From Primula veris (taxonomy: Eukaryota > Streptophyta > Magnoliopsida > Ericales > Primulaceae): DNA of 64,000 bases. Shown here one piece after another: positions 11,995 to 27,500 of this stretch. The notes beneath the pieces were generated by a model. The model saw nothing but the letters and a program-made list of their open reading frames with translations, was not told the DNA's origin and did no database searches. A program made the translations under genes and the position numbers. Numbering within the stretch: the first letter of the stretch is position 1; each line of letters begins with the position of its first letter. The stretch lies in contig OY821740.1 of assembly GCA_963682055.1 (NCBI GenBank), positions 37,468,795-37,532,794 on the forward strand, given 5' to 3'.

Positions 11995-14900
11995 CTACTT
12001 ATATGTGCTTGCATACACTTTTCCTCGTCTACAGAAGGTCCTTCTACATGCTTTATATATTAAAAAAAGTATTGCCTGCACATTGAACAATAACTCAGAA
12101 ACTTACAAAAATAATAAACCAAAAAAGGAGTATACAGAAATAAGCATGAAAGCATGTGGAATAGGATCACAACATATTAAGAATTAGTGGATCATACAAA
12201 CATGAATCTTTACATATGATCTAAACTAGCCAACTTGTCGGCTCTTAGTCTTAAACAGCAAAGTCAACAGCAAAGCTAATAAATAAATAAAACAGCAATT
12301 AAGGAAAGTTAGGCAGATGTTTTTGATCATTAAAAAAAGGATAAGTCCACACACTTTAAACCTTCCAGTTCTTAAGCTTATAAGATATAAAGCTCAGCTT
12401 TTAAGCTCATAACTTCATCAGGCAACTATAATTCACATGTTAGTACTTCAAAAGAGTAAAAGTAGCTCTTTTCGATGTACTCAATGCACAGAGCAATCTT
12501 CTTATACAGACAAAAAATGAAACCATACAGCTTAAAAGTGAAATTTCCCAATTAATCTCATAAATTTTAATATGAAAGTTAGCTCTCATTAAAGTACTCA
12601 ATTGCACAAAGCAATCTTCTTTACAAAAACAAAAAGATTAAACAATATACTACTTAGAAATAAAAACAAAATTACATGAGCTTAAAAACTGCAACAAGAA
12701 CTGGGCAAGCTTGGTAGTAGCTTTTAAGTTCTTATTTTTTTAGCTATAAGCTGTATTATGATATATCTGGTTGATTATTTAGTTTTCAGGGTCAGGAAAA
12801 CTATAAATTTGGATAACCAAGTAATTTTCACAGCCTCAATAATAGTAAGTAATAATCAAGCAAGAAGTGAGCATAGTACCAGTTGGGATGAGCAGAAACA
12901 ACAAGGAATGAAGAAATACAGCTAGGAAAAAAAAGAAATGCTAATAGTAAGATAAATAAAGAATGGAAGATATGTTGTGAAAGTAAGGACCATTTGGTAG
13001 CGATGTGGGAATATTAGATCAACACAATTCTAGTTAATTAAGTACTAAATAACTATTGAGGATTTGACACTTGCCAATTAAGTATTAGTTAGTACTACAA
13101 TAACTCAATTATTATTCTTTTGTTTGGATCGTCCTATACGGAACTAAACATGCTTGCTTGAGGATCCAATTATTATTCTATTATCTATATCCGTTGTTAA
13201 GTTAAGTTATTTTATTCTGTTAACCAAAATAAACTTTTATTAGAGTGGTGATTGGTGTACATTGTACAACATTGGCCTTTCATGTGGTTGCATTATTTAA
13301 ATTCAGGAATTGGATTAAACACTTTTGTTGACCCTAGCCTTTTTATTTTTTATTTTGTTTACGTGTCGACTTTTAAAAAAAATCTTTTTCCTTGTTTGAA
13401 ATAGTCGTTTTCGGTACCTAAATCATATGAAGTTTACACTTATATCCTCACAATTTTACTTAAAAATGAGTTTTGTTTGGAAATTTTAATCTTTAGATGT
13501 TCTTTTGTTAAATATTAATGAAATTGCTTCGAATACTTAAATATAACAGTTTTGTTCATAGCAGAACACTTATTTAGAGCAAGATGGGATATAATTTAAT
13601 ACGGATATCCGATTAACTCACAAATTATGTTTGATGGATCAATTGGGATAACATATAAGATGCGGTGTTAAAATAGTCAATCAAGAGTTCAACCTTATTT
13701 TTAAAAGTCACTCATAATACAACACGGCGTTTAGGTACCTGATACAATATATGGGGTACCGTTGACTTTTCTTTCGGTATACGTCTTGGATACTTTTGAT
13801 ACATATAATAATATAAAAGGAAAAAAAAACTAAGTATGAGAATGTAAATGCATTACATCTTTTTTTTTTTATATAATCAGTATATTGTTTATATCTGTGT
13901 ATATTGTCTATATTTAATTTACTTATTCACTAGTGATGTAAAAATGATTAATTAATTATGAACAATGAATTAATTGAAAAAACAATATGATTGTATATAA
14001 AACACATCTACTATCAATCTCACATAGTGACCCCTCTTTGTAAAGACTATATTAGATGCATCAATCTAACTTTTATCCCGTTTAATATAATTTTTGTATA
14101 TAATGATTTTGATAATTTAAATAAATATAATATGTTTATATTTAACAAAAATAAGTTAGATCTTAAGTCACGTTTGTTAATACTGAAAAATACGTTTTTT
14201 GATTTCATGTAAGTTTCCACACACGTGTGATTTTATGGTGTGGTGAGTCTGTCAACATAGAAACTAATTTGGACACGATTCTTTTGGTAAAGCACACAAT
14301 ACGTATTTCATTGATTATCTAAAAAAAGAAAAAGAATTATGTTGTCGGTCGATAAGGCTTGCTAAACTTGATTTTTTTTTTTATGTCCAACTTGCTCCAA
14401 ACCATATCTAAAAATAGTTCAAATACAAATCTGATTTTTTTAAAATAATTTGAGTGGGTCGGGTCCCCGTCCCATGACATGACAGGTTGTTTTGTAGTCA
14501 AAATAATGTGCATAACCATATAACGCTAACTATTTGAATATGCATACAATCCATGTGCATACAATCAATGTCCCTCCTCTTTGGAACCGTCGTCTTATTT
14601 GACTGTTAATAAAACATCGTTAGATAAAAAAATGGATGGTTAAATAATATTTTTCAATAACTAATTTATTTTTTCTATTTTCAACAAATTAGAATTTGAT
14701 AAATTAAAAACAAATTGTACAACACACTAAAAACTCAAATAAAAATATAGAACCCTAGAAAGACCTACCCTGAACTTAAATATTAATCAAAATTTAATTA
14801 TTTTACACATTTTTATGCTAACAGGTTGTGAACCAATCATATAATCATATTTATATGTGAAAATTTTCTAGTGACATGCTATATATTTTGTCATAAACAA

Positions 14901-15537
14901 TTGTAAATAAAATGACGACAGTGTAGGCCATATATGAGTTAATATTTCCCGATCCAGGATTGAATTACACATGTATGCATCTTTTTCAAGTTATAAATCG
15001 GTTAGAGCCTAGTGAAGTTGGCATATATTTGGGTTATCAGTGATACAAAACTACAATCAAATAATACAAAACTCATAGAAATCAAAACGAAGTTGCAATT
15101 GCTAATCAGGTTCCTACTATAATTGGAAAAGCTGACCTTACACCTTTGTAGCGAACTTTTTTTACCAATAAAGATTATACTTCCATGTAACAACCAAATA
15201 CATCTATAGATAAAAGTTGGTGTTTCGATTAAATACATCCTCTCAAGGGAAACGAATAAAAGAAATGCATATCCCCGTCAAAGGAGGATTAAATAGTCGA
15301 CCATTTTCCGAACTAACAAAATTTTACGACTTCTATTCGAAGTTCATTTCGACAAATACACAAACTCTACGCAGATATGAACACTGACTGGAGATCAACT
15401 GATTCCCCATTCATATGTTCATTGTAACGAATCTCACTCATTCTCAAGCTCTGGAACAGTTAATCTCCATCAAAAGATATTCACTATAAGATCAAAATTG
15501 CATTATGTACATACTGAAATACATAAATACAACTTTG
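11995..15537. other. Intergenic spacer between CLC-c (5' side) and HAC (3' side)
   Basis: The spacer is AT-rich and has no supportable gene. A small diverged duplication is visible: GTACTCAATGCACAGAGCAA near 12476 recurs with changes near 12592 (period about 116). The short reading frames at 13991-14212, 14337-14519 and 15002-15238 match no family I recognise and are AT-driven. The last 100-150 bases before 15538 are probably the 3'UTR of the HAC gene. Confidence 0.5.
12051..12060 (-). promoter_or_regulatory. Candidate TATA box of the CLC-c gene
   Basis: The minus strand reads ATATATAAAG about 57-66 bases upstream of the CLC-c ATG (11994-11992). This would leave a short 5'UTR. The region is AT-rich, so the match could be by chance, and a 5'UTR intron using a TGTGCAG acceptor near 12075 cannot be excluded. 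Confidence 0.3.
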
Positions 15538-18500
15538 TCATCTAGTGTTGCCAGCAACCTCAGCAGCTCGTTGTCTTATCATTTCCTTTACTGCTGCTCT
15601 CCGACGGGATTCTGATTGTTGTTGTTGCCTCTTCAAGTGTTTCTTCAAATCACTGAAAGTTTTTTTCAGAATTAACGAAAGCAAGGAATATGCATATCAA
15701 TTTTAAAACCTTAGTTTCTGCTTTATAGACGACAATGAATGCACCATGTGAACGGAAAATGAGAAGAATTTTTTTTAAGAGAAACCGGAAGAAGTGGTAC
15801 AACGATCAAGCAGACAATATATCTGGACATACTTAAAACTCTTGAACTATGGTAAATCATATTGAACATATCTTTTTGTAGTACTCCCTCTGTCGCCCAA
15901 GTGTCATTTGGAAATTCAATCACTGCACCGTAGATGAAACTACGCACACAATTAAACCAGTTTCTTGTATGAGGGAAATTTCTTAAAGGCGAGTTTCTAG
16001 TATGGGTTTCATAATCATAGGGTACCTTTATAAACCAAAAGATGTTTCCAGAAGAAGTTAAAAATGAGCTTCCATGGTAACTAAGTTGACATTAAAAAAA
16101 ACTGCAAAGGCATGGGAAAAGAAAACTAGAGAAACAATTATTTAGTCTTTTGTTCAACCCATTTTTCTTTATCTTAGAATGAAAAACAAACCTGCAACGG
16201 GGAACATGGCACTTGGAGTCTTTACAAGCACGGGCATGAAGTTGAAGGAGCGACCACATTTTTTTACATAGCATGCAACCTTTAGATGCACGCGTTTTAC
16301 AATTCCTCCCATGCCAAAATAGACTTTTCACTTGTTGACATTTTAGATATACGCAATCATGAATATGGCATGCCGTGGAATGCACCAGAAGTTGTAACAC
16401 TCTTCGAAGCTATATATCAGCAAACCAAAAGATACTTAAAGGTAGTTTAATCATTAACTAAAATAAATGATTATGGAAAATAATAAGATAAGAAGAGGAG
16501 AGAGGGGGAGGGGGGTAGAGAGCCTATGTGAAAACGATGAACTTCAATGAATGTGTTCGGAAATATTAATTAAATAACAAGAACTGTGCAAGAAGTTTGT
16601 AGACTTGGCAACTAAAGCATAGCAATTTCTAGGTAAAGGTTGAGATTTATAGTTCTCTACACTCTGTCAGATAGTACTATTTTTTGTCACTTGTTTGGCT
16701 GGAAGAGGTATAGTCGATTCTCTCAGTTGAGTTTACACTTCCAAATGCATATCAAGATTGTGGCTACTCAAACGTATGCTCATAACTAGCAGGCTAAAAG
16801 AAACTAATCAGGTCAATCAAATACAAGACATCATTCCCTATAAATAACTTTCAAGACCAGAAATTTAGACAAAAAGAATAAACAAAACCAATATCATATG
16901 GAGTTAAATAGACATCATTCCCTATAAATAACGTGATTGCCTGATTGGTGAGACACACCCTATCTTTTAGTGTTTCCACAAATCTGAATACACTCGTTCA
17001 AACCCAAGATACAAATCAGCCAACGACGAGTAACAAGAATATGATACTGAAACTAACAAATAGGAAAACACGGAATAACTTATCAAAAGAAAGAGTAATA
17101 ACCTGGAGAAACCGTAGCTGCCTTGCTTCTTTATTTTGTGCAGTAGTGTCACCCTTATGATTGATCAATTTATGAGGATGATTTATATTTCCTCTATTCT
17201 TTCCATAACAACTATTGCAAACATCAAAATCAGGACAAATCTCACACCGCCAATTTTGACCTCCTTCGTTGTCCAAATGACATAAATTACATGTCGTAAC
17301 AAACGCAGGAGCAGTTGGATTATGTAGATGATACAAAACCATCATAGACGAATGTTTAGCCCGCCTTAGAGTATCGTATTGGTAATGATTTCCTTGACAA
17401 AGACTTAGAAAAGTTTGTCTTGTATCGAAAAATTCGCTCTCGAGAATATCGTCTTTGTCCTTGGTTTCTTCAGGAACATCATTGATCACAACCTTAAAAA
17501 TTATTACTCTACTAGTCAGCATCATATTATCAGTATTTGGTTAAGAAAAAAAAGAGCACCTATGGAAGCTGACCTGATAAAATGCGTGCTTGTCTCTCTG
17601 ATTCGAAGGATGTTTTTCTCTCTCTTCCATTTTTTGTTCATCTTTGTAACACCTTTTAAAAAAAGAAGCAAAAACATTAAACAGTTGGAATCTCCTACTA
17701 CAATATGTTTACGGAAAAACCACCTGGACTTATAAAAAAAAAAACTGGAACTATAAAATAACATTGGAAAAGCACATGCGATAAAGTTTGTAATATCATA
17801 TGGAACTGGAAATGTTAGAAAAACCACAAAACGGCAACTATTTGAGACCAAAACCTCAGAAATAGTTTATAAAACTAAGGTGAGCACTGAACACCATATG
17901 CATTGGTTCCCCAAAAATTGCTTTTTTAGTTCTCAACTTCTTAATATGCATTCAGAACTTCAATTACTTGGCTTCAGTTCTCGAATGATGCTCTATGCAC
18001 ATCATTTGTGCAGACCCTATATGGAAAGACTAGGAGAGGAGAAAGGAAAGAGAAAATGAGACATTCCTGCAAGGTTTTGGTCTTTTTGCATGGGGGTAAT
18101 GTGCATACATCATTACTACTAACTTCCCTGCTAATAAACAACACCGGGATTTTAAGACATTATATATCGCCCTAGTCCTGCTCCTAACTTATCCTAATAG
18201 CTACATGTGAACGAAACCAAATGGGAGAACTCCAGTGGCAGATTCTGGACTTCAAGTAAGGGGAGCAAGATGACCGTTTATACATATGTCATATGTGGAA
18301 TGTTTTCTTTTAACAAATTTGAACCTTAATTGATCATCTATTCATAAAACTCAGCGTAACCCAGTCGATACGATGTAAATGTATTATTTTATATTGAACA
18401 TATATCTACAGAACAATGATAAAAAAGAGAGAAATCGAAAATAAATTTATTTTCCTACTGTTAAATACTCTATATTAGACACCTTTAGTGTTGGCTATTA

Positions 18501-21500
18501 GAATTTGGTTAAGCTTGCAGTAGTTATGGGATTCTGGTCATATTTGGATAATATCATCAATATTGATAAATCAAATTATGTATATAAACCAACAAAGTCG
18601 CTTCCAGCAAAAGAGAAGCTAAAGGCCATCTCCAAAATGAGGGGGTTTTTTCCGTAACAGAAGTACCGACTATTCCGTATTTTTTTTGGAATTCAAACTA
18701 TATAAGCATCCTAATCGATATGAGGCATTCTTACAGTTGTTTTTTCATAAACCACACAAATAATGAACAAAATTCATATTATTCATGTTTTTTATGCGTG
18801 GAATCAAAAAATCAAGATCATCATATGACTAATAACATCCCATATCATATATTAGAAGACATAAAGTGGGTAGAATAATTATTCAATCCCATATAGTTTG
18901 TTCGAACTATGATATTCACTAATGTTGTTTATTAGGGACTGTTTTTGCTCTAAATGTTTATTTTAAATAACATGTTTTTAACGTTGCATTGACAAGTTTT
19001 TGTGGCCACCGGGGACCTCTTGTCTCTCTCTTCCAATTATGTACAAAAAAAAACCCTCTTGATATACGAGGCTACTTGGGTAATTCTATAACAGGAGGTT
19101 CCATATTTTTTTTTATTATTATTGTGAGGCTAAAGGCCTCTGTCTGGAATCGCCACTGTAAACCAAATCAGTAGAAATAAATGACCTTCTAATAAGATAG
19201 ATATTAATTGTACCATAAAGTGTAATGTTGCAGTAGACTAGAAAAACAAAGTTTTTACGTGCATAACATACTTAGTAATCATTATATTGTTTTAATAAAT
19301 AGTTACGAACAGTATTCGAACCCAAGATCGTATTAAAAAAAACCAAACACTCAGCCGCTGGGACAGAGAAGGAAATTGAGAAGTAACACAAAGAAGCACA
19401 CCTTTATTCTTTGGAAAGAAAAACACAGTATATGTATGTATGTGTATATATAAAAGAAGCAGCACTTTCTTTTTTTGGAAGGAAAAACAAGGAATATATA
19501 AGTATTTAAAGAAGCAAACTTACTTGTCACAGAGTTGGAAATTTTTGCATTGGATGCAGACCCAACGATTTCCACACATCATTATAACGGAACAACACTT
19601 GCATACATGTTGCAAGTGAACCATTATAAAATCTTCTTTCATTGGGTATATTGTTTCACCGAGCTGTACAATTGGACTCATATAAGTAAGAAAACAATTA
19701 AACTCAAAACATATTTAGCAATGAAAGCAATCAAAGATTTGAAAAATCCCTTCTGACACATGGAGTTCCGTAATTAAGACCACTATAATACTAAGAAAAG
19801 AAAAAAGAAATTGGGTATGTTGGTGCACAAGTCTTGCAATACCGCCGAACGTATTTGACACTTAGTTGCAGGTAGCGTCACTTTGATGCCGCTCCTGCTT
19901 CGCAAGCTTGCTTTTACATTTTGATTCTCGGAAGCTAGCTTGAGTCATGAACCGATATCAGGGTTCTCTCGTAAATTTTATTGCTGTAAATTGCCTTTTA
20001 AGTTGGGTGTTTTTGCAATCAAATCTGTTTTTGTTTGTAAATTTTTGCTACTATGTAAGCATATGGGAAAATACAAAATAAAATAAAATTTTACGTCTTA
20101 TTTTGTGATTGGTAATGATCTTTTGCTCCGTATGTACCTATATAAAAGATAGTTTATATATCTATATACACACACATATAGATATATAAACTATCCTAGA
20201 CCGCTAGACGTTTGGGAAAGGCGCTTCACCACTTATATAATCATCCGCTTCTGCATTCCCGTTCCCACTTTCCCCCGCGCTCCCGCTTCGTGTAACCAAG
20301 AGTTTGACAACACCACCCAAGAGAATTACCCATAAAGATATTAAAGAAACACTAATGTTTATAAAACAAATTTGTCTGACAAAACACAGGGAAATATGAA
20401 GAGAACTGTAGTGTGCATATACGCGTAACATATTCACCTTATGTTATTGGCCTATGTATGAGCATATTAGCGCATATTTTGAGTACATGCACACATTTTT
20501 CACTAAACTAGTGCAATGACACAACGGCAGTTGATATCTTCCTCTATTTCTAGACTTCTAGTTAACGTGAGAGCATTACTAGAGTTAAGCACGAAAAGAA
20601 ACAAACAATTTATGTGTCAAAACTGAAATTACAAATATAAACCAACTAAAAGATGCAAGAAATATGAGAATTTTAAACTACCTTGTGCATAAGTAGCCAA
20701 TCCTTTGATGGATTTCCAGAAATATCGGTGGATCGCCCACAAGATTTAAGAGCCCTTTTCGTAATAATATTTTTAATTGTGCCTTTTTTTATCTGTTTTC
20801 CGCCACCTTCTTCTTGAGGAAGCTGGTTAATTAAATCTTCAGCAGCGCCAGGCCAATAATCCCCATCAAAATAAGGCAACCGAGCTGCTGTTACCTTAGC
20901 TTTACACTCTTCATTATTTATGAAGAAATGATCATATAGATTCGTAAGCTCAACCACTACGTTTTCTTTTAATGCCTTTTTTAACATACATAAGTACCTG
21001 AAAACAAATAGGCATTTTATCTAATAAAAGATGGACACCAAAATTAACAGAGTGGGACAATTGCAAAAGAATTGGTTACAACTTTGTATACAATGGAACC
21101 TCTATAAATAATAGCGCCATAACCGTTATATTTTATTAACTTAAAGAGTTATATATTAATCGATAAATTAATAATTCAAAGAGTGTCATTCTGTTTAGTT
21201 AACATAATTATATATAAAAAATTAAGATAAACACAAAAATTGGTTAACATTCATCGTATCGACTATTCGAATAATGTTCATCTTATATTGTGATTACAAA
21301 TGACTTAAATATATTGGTTAGTTGTACTAAAGCTAAGTGTATTCAACTTATAATGATGAAAGAAAGCATTATAAACAATACAAATAACTATACTAAATTT
21401 CAAGAAAAAACAAACAACAATAGAATCATATTTTACTAAATTGGCATAATTATATTTGTAATTCTAGAGAATTGTTAATTTGTGACATTGATGAGACCAC

Positions 21501-24500
21501 ACAAATATATAAAGGGGTTTTCCCAAAACTTGTTATTTTATTATTTAATCGAAATTTTTAACTCAATGTATTGGCCCAAGTCGGGAGCGGGAAAAAAAAA
21601 ATTATCTTAGAGAGATAATTAATTTATCGAGTATTAATTTATAGAGGTATAACTGTACTAATCACTAACTCATCATCACATTTTGATGTAATAACCTACA
21701 AAATATGGCAATTAATTACTCGAACATAACAATTTAGTAGATAACATAGAAGACCACCATAGGTTCAAGACTAGAATATAAGAAACATTATCAAATAGTT
21801 TACAAAGTATACAAACATGATAAAATGGCAAATGAAATATTTTTGTTTTCTTATTAATTTAGTACCCCTTTTTTGCAATTATTATTAATTTAGTATCCTG
21901 ATCTATGATTCTTTTTCAATTTAATACATTAAGTGTTCTAAATCGACGAACTAAGTAAGGTTGGTGTAGAAAATTGGAATCTAATGATACATTGATTAAC
22001 CCATTGCAAATCAAAATGTTACATGACTCACCAGTCCCTAAGTTTATCAGATTTTGGAGTCTTTTGTATTTCTGGGTGGCAGTACAATATATAATCTTCG
22101 CCTTTCAGAGGAGGACAGGCCCATATATAACAGCTTGTGAAACCGCGTTTCTTGCAATATTCTAAATATCCAATCTGAAATTATATATAACATACACGAT
22201 CATGTTCAACAATAAAATAAAAGATAAAATCTGAAACGGAGATTAAACAAAAACATTCACTATATAAATAGAAAAAATACCAGAATTTCGTGATAAACCA
22301 ATGTACGTAATGCCTCTCCTGTGACTGCTTTAATATCAGGTGTGAAGTACTTGACCGAGTCAAGGTATGAGAGATAAATGCGACGATTATTTGGTTCTTG
22401 ACACTCTGACCCAAATTCTTGAACATACATGGCAAATAGACATACTTCAACGCCTTCAATCCTTTGAAATAATAGTACTACCTGGGAAAATAAGTATACA
22501 ACCATTCAACATCACAATACATAAAATTTGGTGAAACCAAAGAAGGAGAATTTGTGAAAACAATCAGTTCCTACGACCAGCTACGTTAATCCCAAAGAAC
22601 ATAGACCATGTTTGACTGCAGCTTTAAAGCTTAGACTTTTTTGCATTTTTGCTTAAAAGATGGACCACGTATAGTTGACCAGCTCTTACATTGGGGTTTG
22701 CCGGATTTTTGGCCTGAATAGTCTAGAGGCTTTAAGGGACTATGAACCTAGTTCATTTCTAAAAACCAGCTTATTCACTTAAAAACTGCAACTGAACAAG
22801 TAAACTCCTTATGTCTCCAGCGTACCTTAGATTTATATGGAAATTCTGCTGGATATTTCTCTTCTTGAAAGATTTCCAGAAAACGTTCCTTGACCTCTAA
22901 TTTTTTATCTACCGATGACACAACTCTAATTATGAGGGCTTCTGCTCCTGGAACCTGAAAAATATTAAAAAATACAGGTAAAAAAACACAAGGCTCTATT
23001 AGATCACCAAAAAGGTTTATTAAGATTTTAAAGTGTAATTGGTAAAGAACGTATGCACTTGTGACATAAAGTCATAACAATGAAGAAATGTTGACAAACT
23101 TATTTCACCAAGTTCATTTCATTTTCATGAATTTCAAAATGATTTTATACACAGACTATCTCAATGCCCACATCACGTATTATTCAATCCCCTTAAAATG
23201 CAACAATGAGTGAGAATCGTGACGCTTGTGCGAAGAGTACCATGCGTATCAAACTCTGGGAAGAATTCCCTAATAAACATTTACTACAACATAAGATAAC
23301 AAAGTATCATGTCTCATATACTGAAATCAAAACGTCACATTTTAACTTCAAATGGGATTTCAAAAAAATTCCCCAAAGTACTTCTCTCTTTTGTTCTTTC
23401 TTCTGATTCAGTTCTTAGAGCATGAAGACAACCAAAGATCTATATATATTCAACATATAAGCAGAAAGGAGGAATGTATCTGCAAGAATTCTTTTGCAAT
23501 AACTTTTCAAATGTGTATATCCGGACACAGGTATTGATAAAAAGAAATTATCATAACAAACGAAAGGTTATGGCATCAAGGAATTTTGGACTTTAATATA
23601 TCAAAACTTAATAATACAAATAAGTTATGCACTTCCCTCAATTAGACTTGAGAAACACATGCGGACAGATTATTTGCGGGAAAAGTCTGAAGAATACATC
23701 TATAGTTTTAGCCTTTAAGCTGAGCCATCATAAAACTATAACAGAACAATAACAGCACCAAAACGACACTCGGAAACCTCGTATAAAATAAACAGCATTT
23801 CAAAGACCTAATAAGTACAAATAACAAAAAGAGTCTGCCAACAAAATAACACCAAAGGTCCAGTACCACGAAAAAGGACTAGTATATAATTTATATCAAC
23901 ATGATCATAATTCAAGGGGTCACTGACTAGATTCTCAATCAGTACAAAAGGCATGAACAAAGTTCACCAACATTAATTAATGACGCAAACAGAAAGAAAG
24001 CAAAAGGTAGAAATATATGAGAGATGTAAAAGAGGCTACCATCCAATGTCATAACAAGCTATATGGAAACAAAAATTATCATAAAAAATAGGACAAGGGA
24101 AATTGAAAGAATTACCTCATCATAACTCTTCCCCTGAACCCTTGCCCTATCGTCTCTCTCTTCTTTCAGCTTCTTGGATAACCTTTGCTCGATATGATCA
24201 CTAAGCATTGTTTTAGGAAGATCACTTGCACCTAAAACAGCAGTTTGAGGTAAGGGTATCCGTTCCCCTTTCTCAATTTCGCTTATATAGCAGTTGGGAC
24301 AGGTGTACTCGGCTTGCCCACCATCGTTTCTTCGACCATTAAACAAAGCACAGACTTGATGTTGCCAACCTTCGCATTTATCACATTGAACCCACTGCAT
24401 AAAAGCCCATAAATTGGTTAAAAAGTGCGGCTAAATACATCAAACGCCTTATAAGATGAGGAAATAATGAAAATGGGAACAAAAATCAAGCAACTATGGT

Positions 24501-27500
24501 TTGCTATTAAAGTCAGCAGAACCTATTGTACATAGCCTTGGTTTGGTTGCCGGTTTAAGCTCAGATTAGTCTTACATCTCTAAAGGTGGAATGCATTTAG
24601 TTGATCAGCTTAAAATGTGAGGTTATCTGGTGCTTTGCCTTGAAAAAACTAAAAATTTAAAGCTGGAAGAACTCAACTTTTTCCTCAATCTACAGAACCA
24701 ATTTATTTTCGTAAAAACTGCAACCAAACAAAGCCTATAAACCAAAACTCTCAGTTATGCAAATTTGTTGATGTAAAAGAAAGTGAAGATTCATTTCTTC
24801 TCAAATTAAATGTACAATTTACTTTTTGATGTTTAATGGCGACCGAGTAAAAAAGACTAAATTGATGCAGGACGGCCACAGTCATTTAACAAATTGATAT
24901 AGAACCAGTAATAAAGCCCGAAATAATAGAGAAACAACAAGATATTAAACCTTGTTACCCAAGGGATCTTGAATTCCATGCCCAATAAAGAAAAAGAGAA
25001 CCACACCCTTTTCTATTCAACTTCAAACCATTTTCATCTAAGATTAAAATGATTGTTTCACTTTAAAATGCTAAGTGAAAATTTTCAGGTATTCACAAAA
25101 AGCTAAAAGATGCATAAAAAGAACAGACCCTAAGAAAACAATTTATAAGGACTTGTTTGATGCAGCAGCTATTCAACTGAGGTTCATTATTTAGAAAAAG
25201 TTGGCGTATGCTTTTCATTGATCAGCTTAGGAGCTGTGATTTTTTGCCTAAAAAGCTAGAAGCTAGAAGCTATAAGCGGATGCGAACCCAACTATTTTGT
25301 CAAACTCGAAAAATCTAGCTTACTTGCTCAAAAGCTACAACAAAACAAGCCTTTTTGACCTTTTGGATTCCAGCATTTGTGAACAGCCTTTTTGTTGACT
25401 TTAAGCCTTAATTTAAAGCAACGTTTCTAAATTGGTTGACTAGATTAATTGGCTTGCTTAACTTTGGGGATCACTAGACTTCTTTGGCTGACCAGCTTAT
25501 TTGCTTATAAGAATGCAACTTAAGAAGCTTATCTGCTCTAAGCTCAGACTTGTTTGCTTTCAAGGCTTTATTATTTGGCTTCTTTGGAGCTTTGTTTAAT
25601 CCAAGTTTGTTTCCAGTTTTAAGCTTTGTTTTTCTTTTTTCTGTTTTTTTTTTTTGCTTTAAAACCTGAATTTTATTGTGTTGACCAGCTTATTTGCTTA
25701 CAAACTGCAACCAAAGAAGCCTTTATTTTTTGAGGGATTTAATTATATGAACAGAGAACATACCCCTTCTTCGGTCTCCTCGTCGTTTTTCTTCTTCACC
25801 AGCTTTCTTTTTGGTATAGCAGTTCCATCTACAAACATAGAATCTCCACGGGAACCATTATAACATGGAATGCAAAAATAATGTCGTTTTTCTCCTTCTC
25901 CCATCGTATAATACATCACATAACTTTTTATACGACCGGCACATGAAGTACAATAAATCGGAGGTGGGTCGAAAAATAATTTCTCAACTGCACATAATTG
26001 GCATGAGTTCTCACTAAGTGGATGATCCACTGCTTGATTTTTTACTGCCTTGGCTTTGCTCTGTCAAAGGCAAAAACAGATTGAAACTTTTAAATAAATA
26101 TAATTCAAATTCGCAAAAAAAATAAAAATAAGCTCTTTAACCAACTAGCTTTGTCTCAGCTAATTTGAGTCAATCATGGGTTGAAATAATAAACCATGTT
26201 AGCATCAAATTATTGCATAAAATTGCAGTCAAGATTTAATGTGTCGGTTTAATATGTGAGGAACTTAGATCAACTCTCAAACTATCACACAAATAATGTA
26301 AAACAAACTAAAGAAGAGACTTCTTTGTTGCTGCTTTTTTGTGTATGTTTCAACTCAAAGCAGGATAAGAACTAAATAACTGAAAAGCAAAGAAACAGGA
26401 AACTGAAAAGTACTATTAAACAATTTGCTAAGGAGAAACAAATTGATCTTCATTCCCCCAGCTATCAGCTTTCCTGCTCTATTAATATTGATGCTACTGG
26501 GAATTTTTTTTAAAATACACAAGAATCCTTTAATGTTTCATGAAATGCCCTAAACTCTTCATGGGTTCTCAATTGATCATTAATTGAACTGTTTTTGTTT
26601 GTGTAAACTTCACTTATCTCTCCCTTCTCTCTTAATGGTACCTGATGGGTTCATTTCATGATAACAGGAAATTAATGCTTACTCGTGTGAAGTAGTAGTA
26701 GGTGTGTGGGAATTTTTAGATGTCATGTAAGAATCTAACTATTTCCAAATATATAGGATGTGATTTTTGTATGAATTAAGTTGCAGTTTAGAACAACTAA
26801 CAAGCAATGAAACATCAATTCTATTCTAAATATCTGCACATACATCCCAAGATGAAGGGGAGATCTCTTAACATGAAGAAAAACTCAGGTCCAAGATTTG
26901 AGATATAGATATATATTCTCACTCAACGCCAACATTAAGCCATGTCCCCTGCTTTATCTACAAAAATTGAAATATTGTTCCAAAAGGTTGTTTTGTTCGA
27001 CATAAGATCAAATTCTACAAAAGGTCGGTAACATAGAAAAGCAATCGAATATATGTGAAATTTTTAAAGTAAGATTCAACTATCTTTACATTTCGAGCCA
27101 ATAAATAAGCAGTTGAATATATTTTTGTTTTTAACCAATTAGACAAAAAATCATTCTCTACAATAATACTTGTTTGGATACCAACTACAAGAAGCCAGAT
27201 ATAATGTTAAGCAGTTTCACAATACATTCAACTTGAAATAACTGACTAAAATAATCCAATAGGCAGAAAAAACTGGTAAAAAAAACACAAAATCACTAAC
27301 TTACCTGGCCAACCCATTGCCTCAATCCTCTGATATGTTCCCTAACCTCATCAGGAGTGAACAGTTCCGTCAATGACACTCCATTTATTTTTTTCCTCCC
27401 GGATTTCGTTCCCAATGGATTTGCAACAGAACATTCTGTTTTTTTTTCATCAACCTCCATTTCACTATTAATATTTTCTCTTTTAATATTGGCATCAAAA

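Noticed and set aside
15886..15925. Stowaway-like end TACTCCCTCTGTCGCCC in the last HAC intron
   Set aside because: Only one terminus is visible. I found no inverted partner or TA-flanked end, so no element is called.
20204..20437. 77-residue minus-strand frame between HAC exons
   Set aside because: It does not continue the HAC protein: the ZZ exon is at 19663-19524 and joins the 20682 donor in phase.
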